Below, one piece after another: positions 18,587-28,600 of a stretch of 64,000 bases of DNA. The notes under the pieces were generated by a model that was not told where the DNA came from, ran no database searches, and saw nothing but the letters and a program-made list of their open reading frames with translations. The stretch is from CAZUVM01 sp964623885 (GTDB lineage Bacteria > Verrucomicrobiota > Verrucomicrobiia > Limisphaerales > UBA8199). The translations under genes were made by a program, and so were the position numbers. The stretch spans positions 9,624 to 73,623 of the forward strand of contig CAZUVM010000059.1 of the NCBI GenBank assembly GCA_964623885.1. Reading direction: 5' to 3'. Each line of letters opens with the position of its first letter. The first letter of the stretch is position 1.

Positions 18587-18790
18587 AGGGAAGAGCAGGA
18601 GGCGGAAAAACTGCCCGGCGCCTTGCGGGGGGACGGTCACTTGCGCGTTGGCCCCGACTACCCGGAACGTGTGTGTCACGTCCTGCACATACGGTTGGTA
18701 TTTGATGAGTTGAGTGCGGTTCGGTGGTTCGGTGGGATTAGCTAAAGGTTCTATACAAACAACAAGTATACGACGCCCTCAGCATATGCA
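18587..18790 (-). pseudogene. 3' remnant of a secreted-protein gene
   Basis: Minus-strand translation is open for about 65 codons and ends with THTFRVVGANAQVTVPPQG followed by AGQFFRLLLFP and a stop. Upstream in frame comes a stop, and no usable start codon lies between. The QFFRL-type ending resembles the C-terminus of the giant protein at 22612 (QFFRAVYAQRP), common in large secreted proteins of this group. A matching terminator follows. I read it as the surviving tail of a deleted gene. Confidence 0.6.
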
Positions 18791-18976
18791 GCCTCCCTTT
18801 CAGTCTTTCCCTTGCCGCGACGATCTCCGAATCGTCGTACTTCAGGCTTAACGTCGCTGATAATGATAATTAGAGGTATGATTGGCAAGGAAAAAAATTT
18901 CGGCGGGCTGGTTAGTAAAGGCGCTTTTCTAATTTGGCGTTGCAGCCGAGCTCGATTTATTGGGATGATTCCGGGC

Positions 18977-19642
18977 ATGAGCCAAGGTGTAAACCCCAGC
19001 TTCCCCGCGGCCAAAAGCCTGTCGGTCTGGCTGGCTCATTTGGTTGTGCTCGGCGGCATTCTTGTTGCAGGGGGATGCGCGGGAGCCACCGACAAAGTCA
19101 GTTCCGCAGCAAACGAATCAAACGCCGCTGATGCGGCATCGGAAGTTTTAAATCTGAAAAGCCGACCCGTCCACCCACTGAATGATAACCGTGCCCGGGC
19201 CATCGTGCTGGTTTTTGTGCGCCCGGATTGTCCAATTTCAAATCGGTATGCGCCCGAGATCGAGCGGATGTATCGGAACTTCGCACGGCAGAAAACAGCA
19301 TGGTGGCTGGTCTATGCCGATGAAGAAACAACACCGGCGGAAATCCAGCGGCACCTGAAGGAATACCATCTCAGCCTGCCGGCGCTGCGCGATCCGGCAC
19401 ACCGCCTGGTAAAACGCGCAGGCGTGACCGTCACACCCGAGGTCGCGGTTTTTCTGTCCAATGGGACCGAGGTTTATCACGGCAGGATCGACGATCGGTA
19501 TGCGGATTTCGGCAAGGAGCGTCCTCAGGCCACAAGGCATGATCTGCAGGATGTATTGAATGCGGTGCTGGAGGGAAGGCAAGTGCCACCGGCGCAAAAA
19601 GCGATTGGATGCTACATCACGGAGAAAACGGAGTTGCGGTGA
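18977..19642 (+). CDS. Redoxin-like exported protein (possible lipoprotein)
   Basis: A 221-residue protein with a hydrophobic export signal (LAHLVVLGGILVAGGC); the Cys after Ala-Gly-Gly could be lipidated. The main domain has a thioredoxin-like fold pattern with VLVFVRPDCPISNRYAPEIE near residue 75, where a single Cys sits in DCPISN and there is no CxxC. GVTVTPEVAVFLSNG is the usual cis-Pro region. It is followed, with a GTGA overlap, by a cytochrome/copper-monooxygenase-like protein, so the two probably act together in a periplasmic oxidation. The frame extends further upstream; I chose the ATG that gives a normal signal peptide. Confidence 0.75.
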   Translation: MSQGVNPSFPAAKSLSVWLAHLVVLGGILVAGGCAGATDKVSSAANESNAADAASEVLNLKSRPVHPLNDNRARAIVLVFVRPDCPISNRYAPEIERMYRNFARQKTAWWLVYADEETTPAEIQRHLKEYHLSLPALRDPAHRLVKRAGVTVTPEVAVFLSNGTEVYHGRIDDRYADFGKERPQATRHDLQDVLNAVLEGRQVPPAQKAIGCYITEKTELR

Positions 19643-21393
19643 GTTCGCCGTGGCCCGATTTCGGCGATGGTGTGCTTCGGCAGCAAGCTGCTGGTTTGTT
19701 AGCCGCCGTGGTAACCATGTTTCTGGTGCTCCAGGCGACCGCTCAGCCGGCCACCACGAACAACCTGACCTTTAACAAGGATATCGCGCCGCTCGTGTTC
19801 GAGCACTGCGCCGTCTGTCATCGACCGGGCCAGGCAGCGCCATTCAGCCTGTTGAGCTACGCCGATGTGAGGAAACGGGCGCAGCAGATGGCAGAAGTGG
19901 TTGGCAAACGCTTCATGCCGCCCTGGCTGCCGGAAAAGGGTTACGGCGATTTTGCAGAAGACCGCAGCCTCAAGCCCCAACAAATCGCGGCGATTCAAAG
20001 CTGGGTCGCGGGCGGCGCGCCCGAAGGCAACGCTTCCGATCTGCCGCCGAAGCCGGTTTGGACAGAGGAATGGACACTAGGGAAACCTGATTTGATCGTA
20101 AAACTTCCGCAGCCGTATGTGTTGCCGGCGGAAGGGAAAGACGTGTATCGAAACGTGGTCATACCGATACCGACCACCGAACGCAAGGTGGTCAAAGGTA
20201 TCGAGTTCCTGCCGGGCAATCCCAAGGTGATGCACCATGCGTTTGTGGAGATTGATTCCACTCGGGTTTCCCGTCGGCTGGCGGCGAAACAAGATCCACC
20301 GGGTTTTGACGGCATGTCGCTGCCGGAAACAGCGCAGATGCCCGGCGGGCAAACGCTGGGTTGGCAGCCGGGACGGATGGCCGAGTTTGCGCCGGACGGT
20401 TTGGGCTGGGTACTGCCGACCAACACCGACCTGGTGATCCAAATGCATCTGCACCCTAGCGGCAAGCCGGAGGCGGTACAACCGGAGGTGGGCTTTTACT
20501 TTGGGGGGCAAGAGCCGACGAACACTGCTCTTCGCATCAACTTGAATGTTTTCCAAATCGATATCCCGGCCGGCAACAGCAATTACGTTGTAGAAGACAA
20601 ACTGGTATTGCCGGCGGATGTCGATTTGCTTTCGATTTATCCGCACGCGCATTACCTCGCCAAACGAATGGAAGGTTACGCGCTAATGCCCGATGGCCGC
20701 CGAAAGAATTTACTGCTGATTAAGGACTGGGACTTTAACTGGCAGGGTGACTACCGATATGCCAAGCCGATTTTCCTTCCCCGCGGCACCACCGTGGCGA
20801 TGAATTTCAGCTACGATAACTCCCCGCAGAATGTTCACAATCCCAACCAGCCGCCGAAGCGCGTGCGTTTTGGGCTGCAAAGCACGGACGAAATGGGAGA
20901 GCTCTGGTTGATGGTGTTGCCGCGCGTGCCGGAGCAAAGGAATTTGGTTGGCCAGAGCCTGGGCGTGCACCTGGCGCAGGTTAGCCTTAATTACAACGAA
21001 GAGCTGCTGCGCGAGAATCCTTATGATGCGGATGCTCATTTAAAAGCGGGCTCGGCCAGGCTCGCGCTCGGGCAGCTCCCGGCCGCGCGGGATCATTTCC
21101 GGGCGGTGATACGGTCGGATCCGGGCAATGATAAGGCGTGGTTTGAAATGGGAACGCTGTATGCGCTCACGCGGCAAACGGACGAAGCGCAGCGGGCGTT
21201 TGAACAGGTGTTGCGTCTGAACCCGGACGATTACGAAGCGGAAGGACGCCTGGGTAACATTTGCCTGCAGAAAGGCGAGTTCGACAAGGCGGAGGCGCAT
21301 TTCCGCGCGGCGTTGAAATTGAACCCGGATGATGAGATTGCGCGGAAGAATCTGGAAGTGGTGGTAAAGTTGAAAGAGCAAAGGGGCAAGTGA
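19639..21393 (+). CDS. Cytochrome c / copper type II monooxygenase-like / TPR fusion protein
   Basis: Exported protein of about 584 residues. The GTG start at 19639 overlaps the previous stop (GTGA) and places a signal peptide (LLAAVVTMFLVLQATAQ) at the right distance; an ATG at 19609 is also in frame. A haem-binding CAVCH lies near residue 58 in the FNKDIAPLVFEHCAVCH context. The central region resembles the two beta-jellyroll halves of PHM/DBM copper monooxygenases: MHHAF near 197, MHLHPSG near 268 and YPHAHYL near 334 are candidate copper ligands. Three to four TPRs occupy residues 457-580. Substrate unknown. Confidence 0.8.
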   Translation: MSSPWPDFGDGVLRQQAAGLLAAVVTMFLVLQATAQPATTNNLTFNKDIAPLVFEHCAVCHRPGQAAPFSLLSYADVRKRAQQMAEVVGKRFMPPWLPEKGYGDFAEDRSLKPQQIAAIQSWVAGGAPEGNASDLPPKPVWTEEWTLGKPDLIVKLPQPYVLPAEGKDVYRNVVIPIPTTERKVVKGIEFLPGNPKVMHHAFVEIDSTRVSRRLAAKQDPPGFDGMSLPETAQMPGGQTLGWQPGRMAEFAPDGLGWVLPTNTDLVIQMHLHPSGKPEAVQPEVGFYFGGQEPTNTALRINLNVFQIDIPAGNSNYVVEDKLVLPADVDLLSIYPHAHYLAKRMEGYALMPDGRRKNLLLIKDWDFNWQGDYRYAKPIFLPRGTTVAMNFSYDNSPQNVHNPNQPPKRVRFGLQSTDEMGELWLMVLPRVPEQRNLVGQSLGVHLAQVSLNYNEELLRENPYDADAHLKAGSARLALGQLPAARDHFRAVIRSDPGNDKAWFEMGTLYALTRQTDEAQRAFEQVLRLNPDDYEAEGRLGNICLQKGEFDKAEAHFRAALKLNPDDEIARKNLEVVVKLKEQRGK

Positions 21394-21407
21394 GTTGATC
21401 CCTTGAG

Positions 21408-21643
21408 GCAACCCGTAGGGTTGCAGATGGTGGCCGATGGTCGCAGCGAAGCGGAGACCACCGGGAAGCAGAACAACAGTTCATTCCACCCCGGCAGGGG
21501 TGGCAGATTCAACTGGCAATTGTGACTTCCAGCCACGCTTTGGGAGTTTCTGGCACCCCTCGCGAGGTGCAAGACTGCATGCTTTACCGGAGGTCTACGC
21601 TTCGCTTCGACCTCCGGCCACCATCTGACATCCCTGCGGGATG
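21408..21643. repeat. 236-bp hairpin-rich repeat, left copy flanking a transposase
   Basis: Begins with the hairpin GCAACCC-GTA-GGGTTGC and ends with CATCCC-TGC-GGGATG. Between lie further stem-loops: a GGTGGCC..GGAGACCACC unit, CACCCCGGCAGGGGTG, GCACCCCTCGCGAGGTGC, and GGAGGTC..GACCTCC. A second copy in the same orientation lies at 22290-22545 on the other side of the Y1 transposase gene. The stretch contains no convincing ORF. Confidence 0.85.
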
Positions 21644-21789
21644 AATGCATCGCGTCTGCTTCATTTAAGCAAAGGGGTTACATCCAGGGACTGCTTGTAG
21701 GCAAAGAATTCGTCCCAAGGAATCCAACACGCAAAAAACACCATTCGAGAGAACTGACAACAGGAGTGTGCACATACTGCCACCAGACT

Positions 21790-22242
21790 TCAGACCAAAT
21801 ACTTTGGGTCGTATTTGATTCCATGCCTTTCGAGCAGCGCTTTCAATTCCTCGACGAATGAATGCTTTCGATGGTGTTCCTCCTGGTTTTCAATGTAGGC
21901 TGAAACTTTGCTCATCACACTATTGCTCACTGCAAAGATCGTATATCCCTCCTGCCAAGAAAAGTCGGCCTCGTGTTGTTCCGAAGCCCAAATCGAGGAG
22001 GCCTTTTTGAATTCACGCACAAAGTCAGAGATGCAGTGAATTGGTTTCAAACCGATAAGTGCGTGTGTGTGATCTTCCACTCCCCCGATCTTCAGCGGCA
22101 CGCCCGCCAGTCCCCTAATCGTTCCTCCCAGGTACTGATGGAATTGGGAGCGCCAGTTCTGTTTAATGAAGGGTCGGCGTTCCTTTGTTCCGCAAATCCA
22201 ATGATAGTGCAGGCTATAATAAGTCGAGCCCATACGGCTCAA
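21790..22242 (-). CDS. Y1 (IS200-like) transposase, REP-associated type
   Basis: A 150-residue single-strand transposase of the Transposase_17/Y1 family (minus strand). It opens GSTYYSLHYHWICGTKERRP; the metal-binding HUH-type motif is EDHTHALIGL near residue 57, with Thr in the middle position where most relatives have Val; the nucleophile Tyr is in WQEGYTIFAVS near 99. A conserved C-terminal helix follows (NQEEHHRKHSF, then ELKALLERHGIKY). There is no tnpB. The gene sits between two direct copies of a long hairpin-rich repeat, as expected for a domesticated REP-associated (RAYT-like) enzyme. A second Met (M4) may be the actual start. Confidence 0.88.
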   Translation of the reverse strand: MSRMGSTYYSLHYHWICGTKERRPFIKQNWRSQFHQYLGGTIRGLAGVPLKIGGVEDHTHALIGLKPIHCISDFVREFKKASSIWASEQHEADFSWQEGYTIFAVSNSVMSKVSAYIENQEEHHRKHSFVEELKALLERHGIKYDPKYLV

Positions 22243-22289
22243 AGTAAAGCAACAGGCTCAGCCGACAAGAGGAATTATAGGCGCGAGAA

Positions 22290-22545
22290 GCAACCCGCAG
22301 GGTTGCCAGATGGTGGCCGGTGGTCGCAGCGCAGCGGAGACCACCGGAACTTAGCGGAAGAATCCATTTACACCCCGCGAGCGGTGGCAGATTCAACTGG
22401 GATCCGGTTCTGATTTCCAGCCGTGCTTTCCGAGTGAAGCGAATTCTCTGGCATCCTCCGGGGTGCGCACATTTATTTCAAACCTTTCCCGGAGGTCTCC
22501 GCTGCGCTTCGACCTCCGGCCACCGTCTGACATCCCTCCGGGATG
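22290..22545. repeat. 256-bp hairpin-rich repeat, right copy flanking a transposase
   Basis: Direct copy of the repeat at 21408-21643: GCAACCC-GCA-GGGTTGC at the start, GGTGGTCGCAGCGCAGCGGAG in the first third, GGTGGCAGATTCAACTGG in the middle, CGGAGGTC..GACCTCCGG near the end, and CATCCC-TCC-GGGATG closing it. By eye roughly three quarters of positions match, with stems better conserved than loops and linkers. Confidence 0.85.
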
Positions 22546-22549
22546 AATC

Positions 22550-22584
22550 AAAAAAGAAGGCCGGATGGTGAGCATCCGGCCTTC
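22550..22584 (-). terminator. Rho-independent terminator of the giant PA14 gene
   Basis: A perfect 12-bp stem GAAGGCCGGATG / CATCCGGCCTTC with loop GTGAG, followed on the minus strand by a run of six T. It lies about 30 bases after the stop of the 2,117-residue protein. Confidence 0.9.
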
Positions 22585-22611
22585 GTGTTTTAGAGGTTAG
22601 TTACAATTGGC

Positions 22612-25600
22612 TCAAGGCCGCTGTGCGTAAACTGCGCGGAAGAATTGCTGCGGCTGCGCCGAGTTGATCGGGATGGTGACCGGGCTCGGGCTTGCGACCG
22701 TAGTCCAGCTTCCGATTGGCAGCGTCGGATCGCTGGTGCTGAGCAGCGTGCCGGCGTAGCTAACAACCAGGTTGTTGCCACTAACAACGACATGCGGCGG
22801 CATGAGGTTGTAGAAGGCCTGCAGCGCCAGACCGTTGGTGCAGCCGACGTCATTGATGAGAACGCGACCACCGTTAACCGCCGGGTTACCGGTTAGCGAG
22901 TACCAATCGACGTTCACGCCACCATTGCCGTTTTCATAGGTCAAACGGATCGGATACAAGCCCGGGGCGTTCGTGACCACCACGCTAAAGTTACAATCGG
23001 AGTTGCCTTTGCCGACGGAAGTCTGGCCAAGGCACCGGTCATCCGGTGGGTTGATGCTGTAATCCGACGGAGTCAACGTCACGTTCACAGCACCGCTTCC
23101 CAGAGCAGCCACGATATTCGTGCCATCGGACTCTTCGATGGTAACCAGCGGGATCGGCACCTGCGGCGAGACCGTAAACTCTTCGCTATACACACCGTCG
23201 GTCGTCGGGCGATGCTTGTTAATCAGGACCACCGCCCTGGCACCCGACAGGTAGGCGTTAATGACCTGCTGATTTATCGAACATACGCCGTTAATCGAAC
23301 GGTACATCAGGGCGATGTTGCCGGCCAAAGCAGAAGGATTAGCAATCACGCAACCTTCGCCGTTGGTTGAAGCGCCGTAATTGCCGGTCACCAATACGAG
23401 ATTGCCGGTGATGGGGTTGGTAACAGGCATGGAGATGTTGCCTTGGGAGGGCTCAAACACGTTGATGGCCGTCGCCTTCGGCCCAGAAATAGCGGCCGGG
23501 CTGTTGACCACCAGGCAGCCAATATTGGCTGGCGGGTTCCAGCCTTGCAGGACGCGGAAGCCGTCATCGCTGCTGACGCCCAGTGTATAGGTGCCATTGG
23601 TCGGGAACAAGATGTACGACAGCACCTCCAAGCAGTTACCATTCTGGCGGGCACTGCCGGAAGTAGTCGGACCGATGCCGGTAATTCCCGGCATTGGCTG
23701 GTTGAAGTAACGGTAACTAGCAGAGTACTGGAAATTCCCCGCCTGGTTGGTGTATTGCCCGTTGAAGTTGATTACACCATTGGTCGGACCAGTGCCCTTG
23801 ATGTCCATGTACCCGAAGTCCGTGAACCCGTGGTAGAACGGACCGCCAACGGCAGGAAACGCCACGCCGTAGTTGGTGGGAGCAAGGTTGGCCCAATTGG
23901 GGCCCCAAAGCCCACTCAACATTTGCTCCGTAATGTAGTTTCGGTTAGGCGGAGCGAAATTGGAGGTAGTGACAGGTCCCATGTTTGTACCCGACGAAGT
24001 ATACGCTGGGTCAACCTCATAAGCCCTGACTTTAAACCCGGGGCTGTTCGTATCCGCAAAACTCGGGTCGTACCCGTGATGGAGCGTGCCCCAGAACGGA
24101 GTCATCACCCATTCGATGGGATAGCTGTACGACTGGCCCGCCGTATCCTGGAAGCTCAGCATCAGCGGCGCGTAGACGCCTGAAGGCCAGAGCCCATTCG
24201 TGCCGAACCGGAAAACGGCGGTCAAACCGCCGCCATTGGTCACGGTGATTGGCTGAGTCACCCCGGCGAGCGTCAAAGTCATTGTCGCCGGATTGATCGC
24301 CGTTGAACCGTCGCGCAACTGGATAAAGAAGTCCTGGTTGTTGGGCAACTGCGAGCTGGTCTGGGCGTTGAATCCTAAGTTGTTACCCAGCACAGCCTGC
24401 GGCTGCGTGCCCAGCGTCAGGGCCGGAGCGTTGGTTTGTCCCGAGGTGTTCGCACCCTGAACCGTGGAGACGACTGTTGGAGCATTGGTCACCAGTGTCT
24501 GATACACCCTGACGGCGTCCGGCGCCGATGCATAGTCGCCTACCAGGACACGCTCGACCGAGCCGTCGCTCAGCGGCTGGATCAAGGTCCACTCGACGGC
24601 CAGGCCGCCACCGCCGTTAAACCAGAGCAGGCGGATCGGATAATCGCCGGCCTGCGGGATGTTGAAGAAGGACGGCGAGGACGAACCGTTGAAGGGGTTG
24701 GAGCTGCCGCCGGTGTCACCGCGACCAGCGTTAATGAACCCGAGGTTGATGCCCTGTTCATTGAAGGGATCCATGCCGTACGGGATCGTAAGCTTGAACC
24801 CGTCGTCGCTGTTGACGGTCATCGTGTAAATGCCGGGTTTGGTAAACTCAAACCAGCCGGCAAATACGTGCACGTTATTATTCTCTGCGCCACCGCCGCC
24901 CTGGAGCGTGTCGCCGAAATAATTACTGAACGAGTAGTTATAGCGGTACTCACCATGAGCGCCGTTGAGCCCGATGTTGTCGCAGAAATCCACCGGGTTG
25001 GTCCAGACAACGTAGCCAGGCGGAGTGACGGGGATTAGGTTGGCACCAAGGAGGCCCAGGACCTGTTGTTCCACCAGGTTAAGGTCGCCATTGGCAGCGG
25101 CCACGGTCTGGTAGCTCTTAACGCGCAGACCAGGCTGCGAATGGTCCACCAGGGAAGGATCGACGCGGAGACTGTTAGGCACCCAAACGATCGCCGGGGT
25201 CGGGACGCGGGCGACAAACCACCACACGTTACTATACACGTTACCCGAGGTATCCTTGTAGGTCAGGATATTGGTGTGGTTGCCGTTGACCCAATAGAAC
25301 CCGTTCGTGAATTGCTGCACGATGTGAGTGGTGCCGGGTGAAGGTTGCGTAACCGAGACGTTCTGAGGCAGACCGTCCGACCAGAGTTGCACATTGGCGT
25401 TTGCCAGGTTGATGGTCTTGCCAGTCGGACCGTCGGCAATATCGACCACGGTAGGTTCCTGCATATAGACGTCCGGCTCGTCGTAAACCGGATCGAGGTG
25501 CGTAACATACGGCGCAAACGTGTTGCCGCTCGTGAGCGTCTGGTAGACCTTCAACGAACCAGGAATGCTTGGGTCATTCACCGGAACGCGCGCCACACGG

Positions 25601-28600
25601 CCATCCGGCAGCGGTTGGACGACCGACCATTCCAGGCCACCGCCGGTGCCGCCGTTGTACCAAATCAGGCGGATCGGATATGCACCCGCCACCGGCACGT
25701 TTACAAAGGCCCAGGTGCCGCCGTTATAGATGCCACCGGATTGACCGGCAACACCGCGACCGACGTTCGCTTCCATTACGATATTCGTAATATACGGAAC
25801 CGTGGCCGGGTTGAGTTTGCCCATGGGATTGCCTTGCGGGAACATCAACCGCACACCGTCGTCACTGTTGAGGTTCATGATGTACGGCCCTGATGTCGGG
25901 AATACAATCCAACCTGAGAACTCGTATACGGATTCTTCGCACTTGGTATTCGAACCCGAAAACACGAAGCGCAACTGCGGAGCATATTGTGCCGAGACCG
26001 GGATTAGCGGATTCAGCACCGGGTTAGCGGCGTTGACGCCCGTGCCGAAAAGGGACACGGAAGTGCTGTCTTCAAGGTCGAAGTTCCATTCGGCACCCGA
26101 ACCGCCGCCACTGTCGTAGCGGAAGTCGAACAGGTTGCTCCAAACAAAGTAACCGCCGGGCAAGGCCTGACTGAGGTCGGCTACGTTATAGCCGTGCTGG
26201 CCCATGAGTTCAGCCTCGGACCAACCGCTGTGGCTCTGGCCTGCTTCCATTGGGGTTTGCCAGACTTTGACTCGGAGTCCGGGCTGCGTCGTGTCGACTG
26301 CAGAAGCCGGCTGTTGCAATGACGACGGAATGGTCATGACAACGTTATTCGCGGCAGTATTGACCATGTTGGTGCCATCCACTGCGGAGACACTGCCACC
26401 ATCCGAGGTGCCGCCGATGCAAGACCAGATCCAGTTATAGGTGTAATTGGCCCCGTTCTGGTCGGCGAACACGAAGTTGTTGGTGTGGAATCCACTCTTC
26501 CAGTTGGGCGTGCCGGTCTGAATGACGTGCACTGAACTGCCACTGCGCGTATGCGTAACCGGCACAGCCACGCCGTCCACCGTCAACGCGATCGTGCTGT
26601 CATTGATCGTCTTGCCATTGCCATTCACGGTTGTGCCATCATTAAGATCGAGCACAATCGGCGAGTAGAAGTACATGTCCGAGTACGCCTGGTTGGAAGG
26701 CGGCGGGTTGCGCGCAGGTATGGCGGCTTTGATATACGGGCCGGTATCTACCGCACCGCTCAGGCCGTAGTAGAGGAGCAGAACCATCCCATTAGGGTTG
26801 TTGACATTAGCCACGTCGTTGACCAGGAACGTGCCGAAACCAGGAGTATTCGGGCCCGGCAGCGAGTAGGAGTACCATTCGAACGAGCAGCCGCCGCCAC
26901 CATTCTCCCAAACCACGCGAATGGGATAATAACCGGGCTGGCTTACGAACCAGTTGCGGACATCAAACCCTTTAGCCGGCAAACTGCTGGCGTTGGGAAC
27001 GCGTACCGCAGCCGAGGCCTCGATGATGGTGCCCATGCGATCGTACGGGCTTTGTGAAGTGGTGATCTGGAATTGATCGTCGTTGCCGAAACCAACGTTA
27101 TACACGCCCGAGGTCGGGAAATAGATATACCCAAACATCTCGAGAGCTACGTTGTCGTAGTAGTCATGGCGATAATCCTGCGGGTAAGTGCCCAAGCCGA
27201 TGCCCACAGAAGTCAAATCCGCATCGCCGGTGGCCACGCCGTTTACCAGGCCAAGGCTGCCGGCGGTGCTGTACATGCCCTGGTTGCCGGCGGCGATATT
27301 GCCAACCTTGGCACCGTAGTTGAAGAAACCCATGACATTATTCCAAACCTGGTACCCATTAACCACGGGGTTACCAACAGTCGTCTGATTGACCAGGTTT
27401 GTGCCATGCAGGCCCTCGAACATTTCATCCGTCCAGGCGATGACGTTCGGATTATTCCAGGTGGTTTGGTACGCGGTCATCAGCACACCCTGCTTGCTGA
27501 GGTCAATCGCATTGGCTTGCAAAGCGAACTGGGGCGGGAATTGCGAGTACGCGGGCGTGGTGAACTGGATCGCGCCAATGTTGGTGTTGCCCAGGTTATC
27601 CTCCCACACCAAGGTCACCACGTGAGCCGATAATGAGGCGAAGAACACTGGGTTCGTATAGCCGCCACTGGTAATGGGCGCCACATAGGATACTGAGGGC
27701 AGGACCTGCGCCGTCACATCGGTGGCGTCGAGTTTCACTTGCAGGACATTGGTGACGGTTAAGTTCCCGTTGTCGGACAATTCAAAATTGAAGTCACCCA
27801 GATTTGCACTGACCTTTACGATGTAGGTGTTGGTGGTCGGCGTGGTAACCAGTTTGAGGTTATCCACGTGGCAGTGCTGCATATTGCCGCCGCAGCGGCC
27901 GGCCAGGACCAGGCGACCCACTGTCGGCGAGAATGCGGCCAGGTTGGTGTTGACGACCTGCACACCTTTCCAAAGCACGGTGAGGTTGTTCGTAGGAACC
28001 GAAGTTGAGCTGATGTTGGTCAAGCGAACCAGCAAGTGTTCCCAGTAAAGGTTGGTGAACGAACCGGATGTATCGGTGTTCCCGTAGGTGGCGCCGCACG
28101 TGCCGTTATTCGACGCAAAAAACGCATTGGTGCCCGTCTGCATGCTGAGACCGCCCACGCCTCCGGAGTTGGGATTGTTCAAGTTCGTTTGCGCAGCGGA
28201 CCCCACAAACCCTGCCGAGAGTCCAGAGCTAATGATATTGGTGCAATCGCGCTCGTTACGATTGTTGACCAGGTTCAATTGAACGAAGGTCGAGTCGTCG
28301 ACGCGGACGGCAATACCTTCGCGATCCGTGCTGGTACCGGGCCCATTGACCGGCGGGGTATCGGGCAGGTAGTTGCCCTGCCAGGCGTCGAACACAACGG
28401 CCACACCTGTCTTGGTGCCGTTCTCGACGTCGGTGCTGCCGGCCGGGTTCAAAGCCGCGGCGACACTCCCGTCACCGCCGGCGAAACCGCCGACTGTCAG
28501 GTTCGTCGCATTAACCAGCACGGGGTCGCCCGACCGGGCGAAACTGATGCTGAAGCCGTCGGCCGGACGGCCGAGCGTGCCGTTGCCGACGCGCATGTCC

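Noticed and set aside
21408..22545. Possible CRISPR array formed by the repeated segments around the transposase.
   Set aside because: There are only two long copies, not regularly spaced short repeats with unique spacers, and no cas gene is present.
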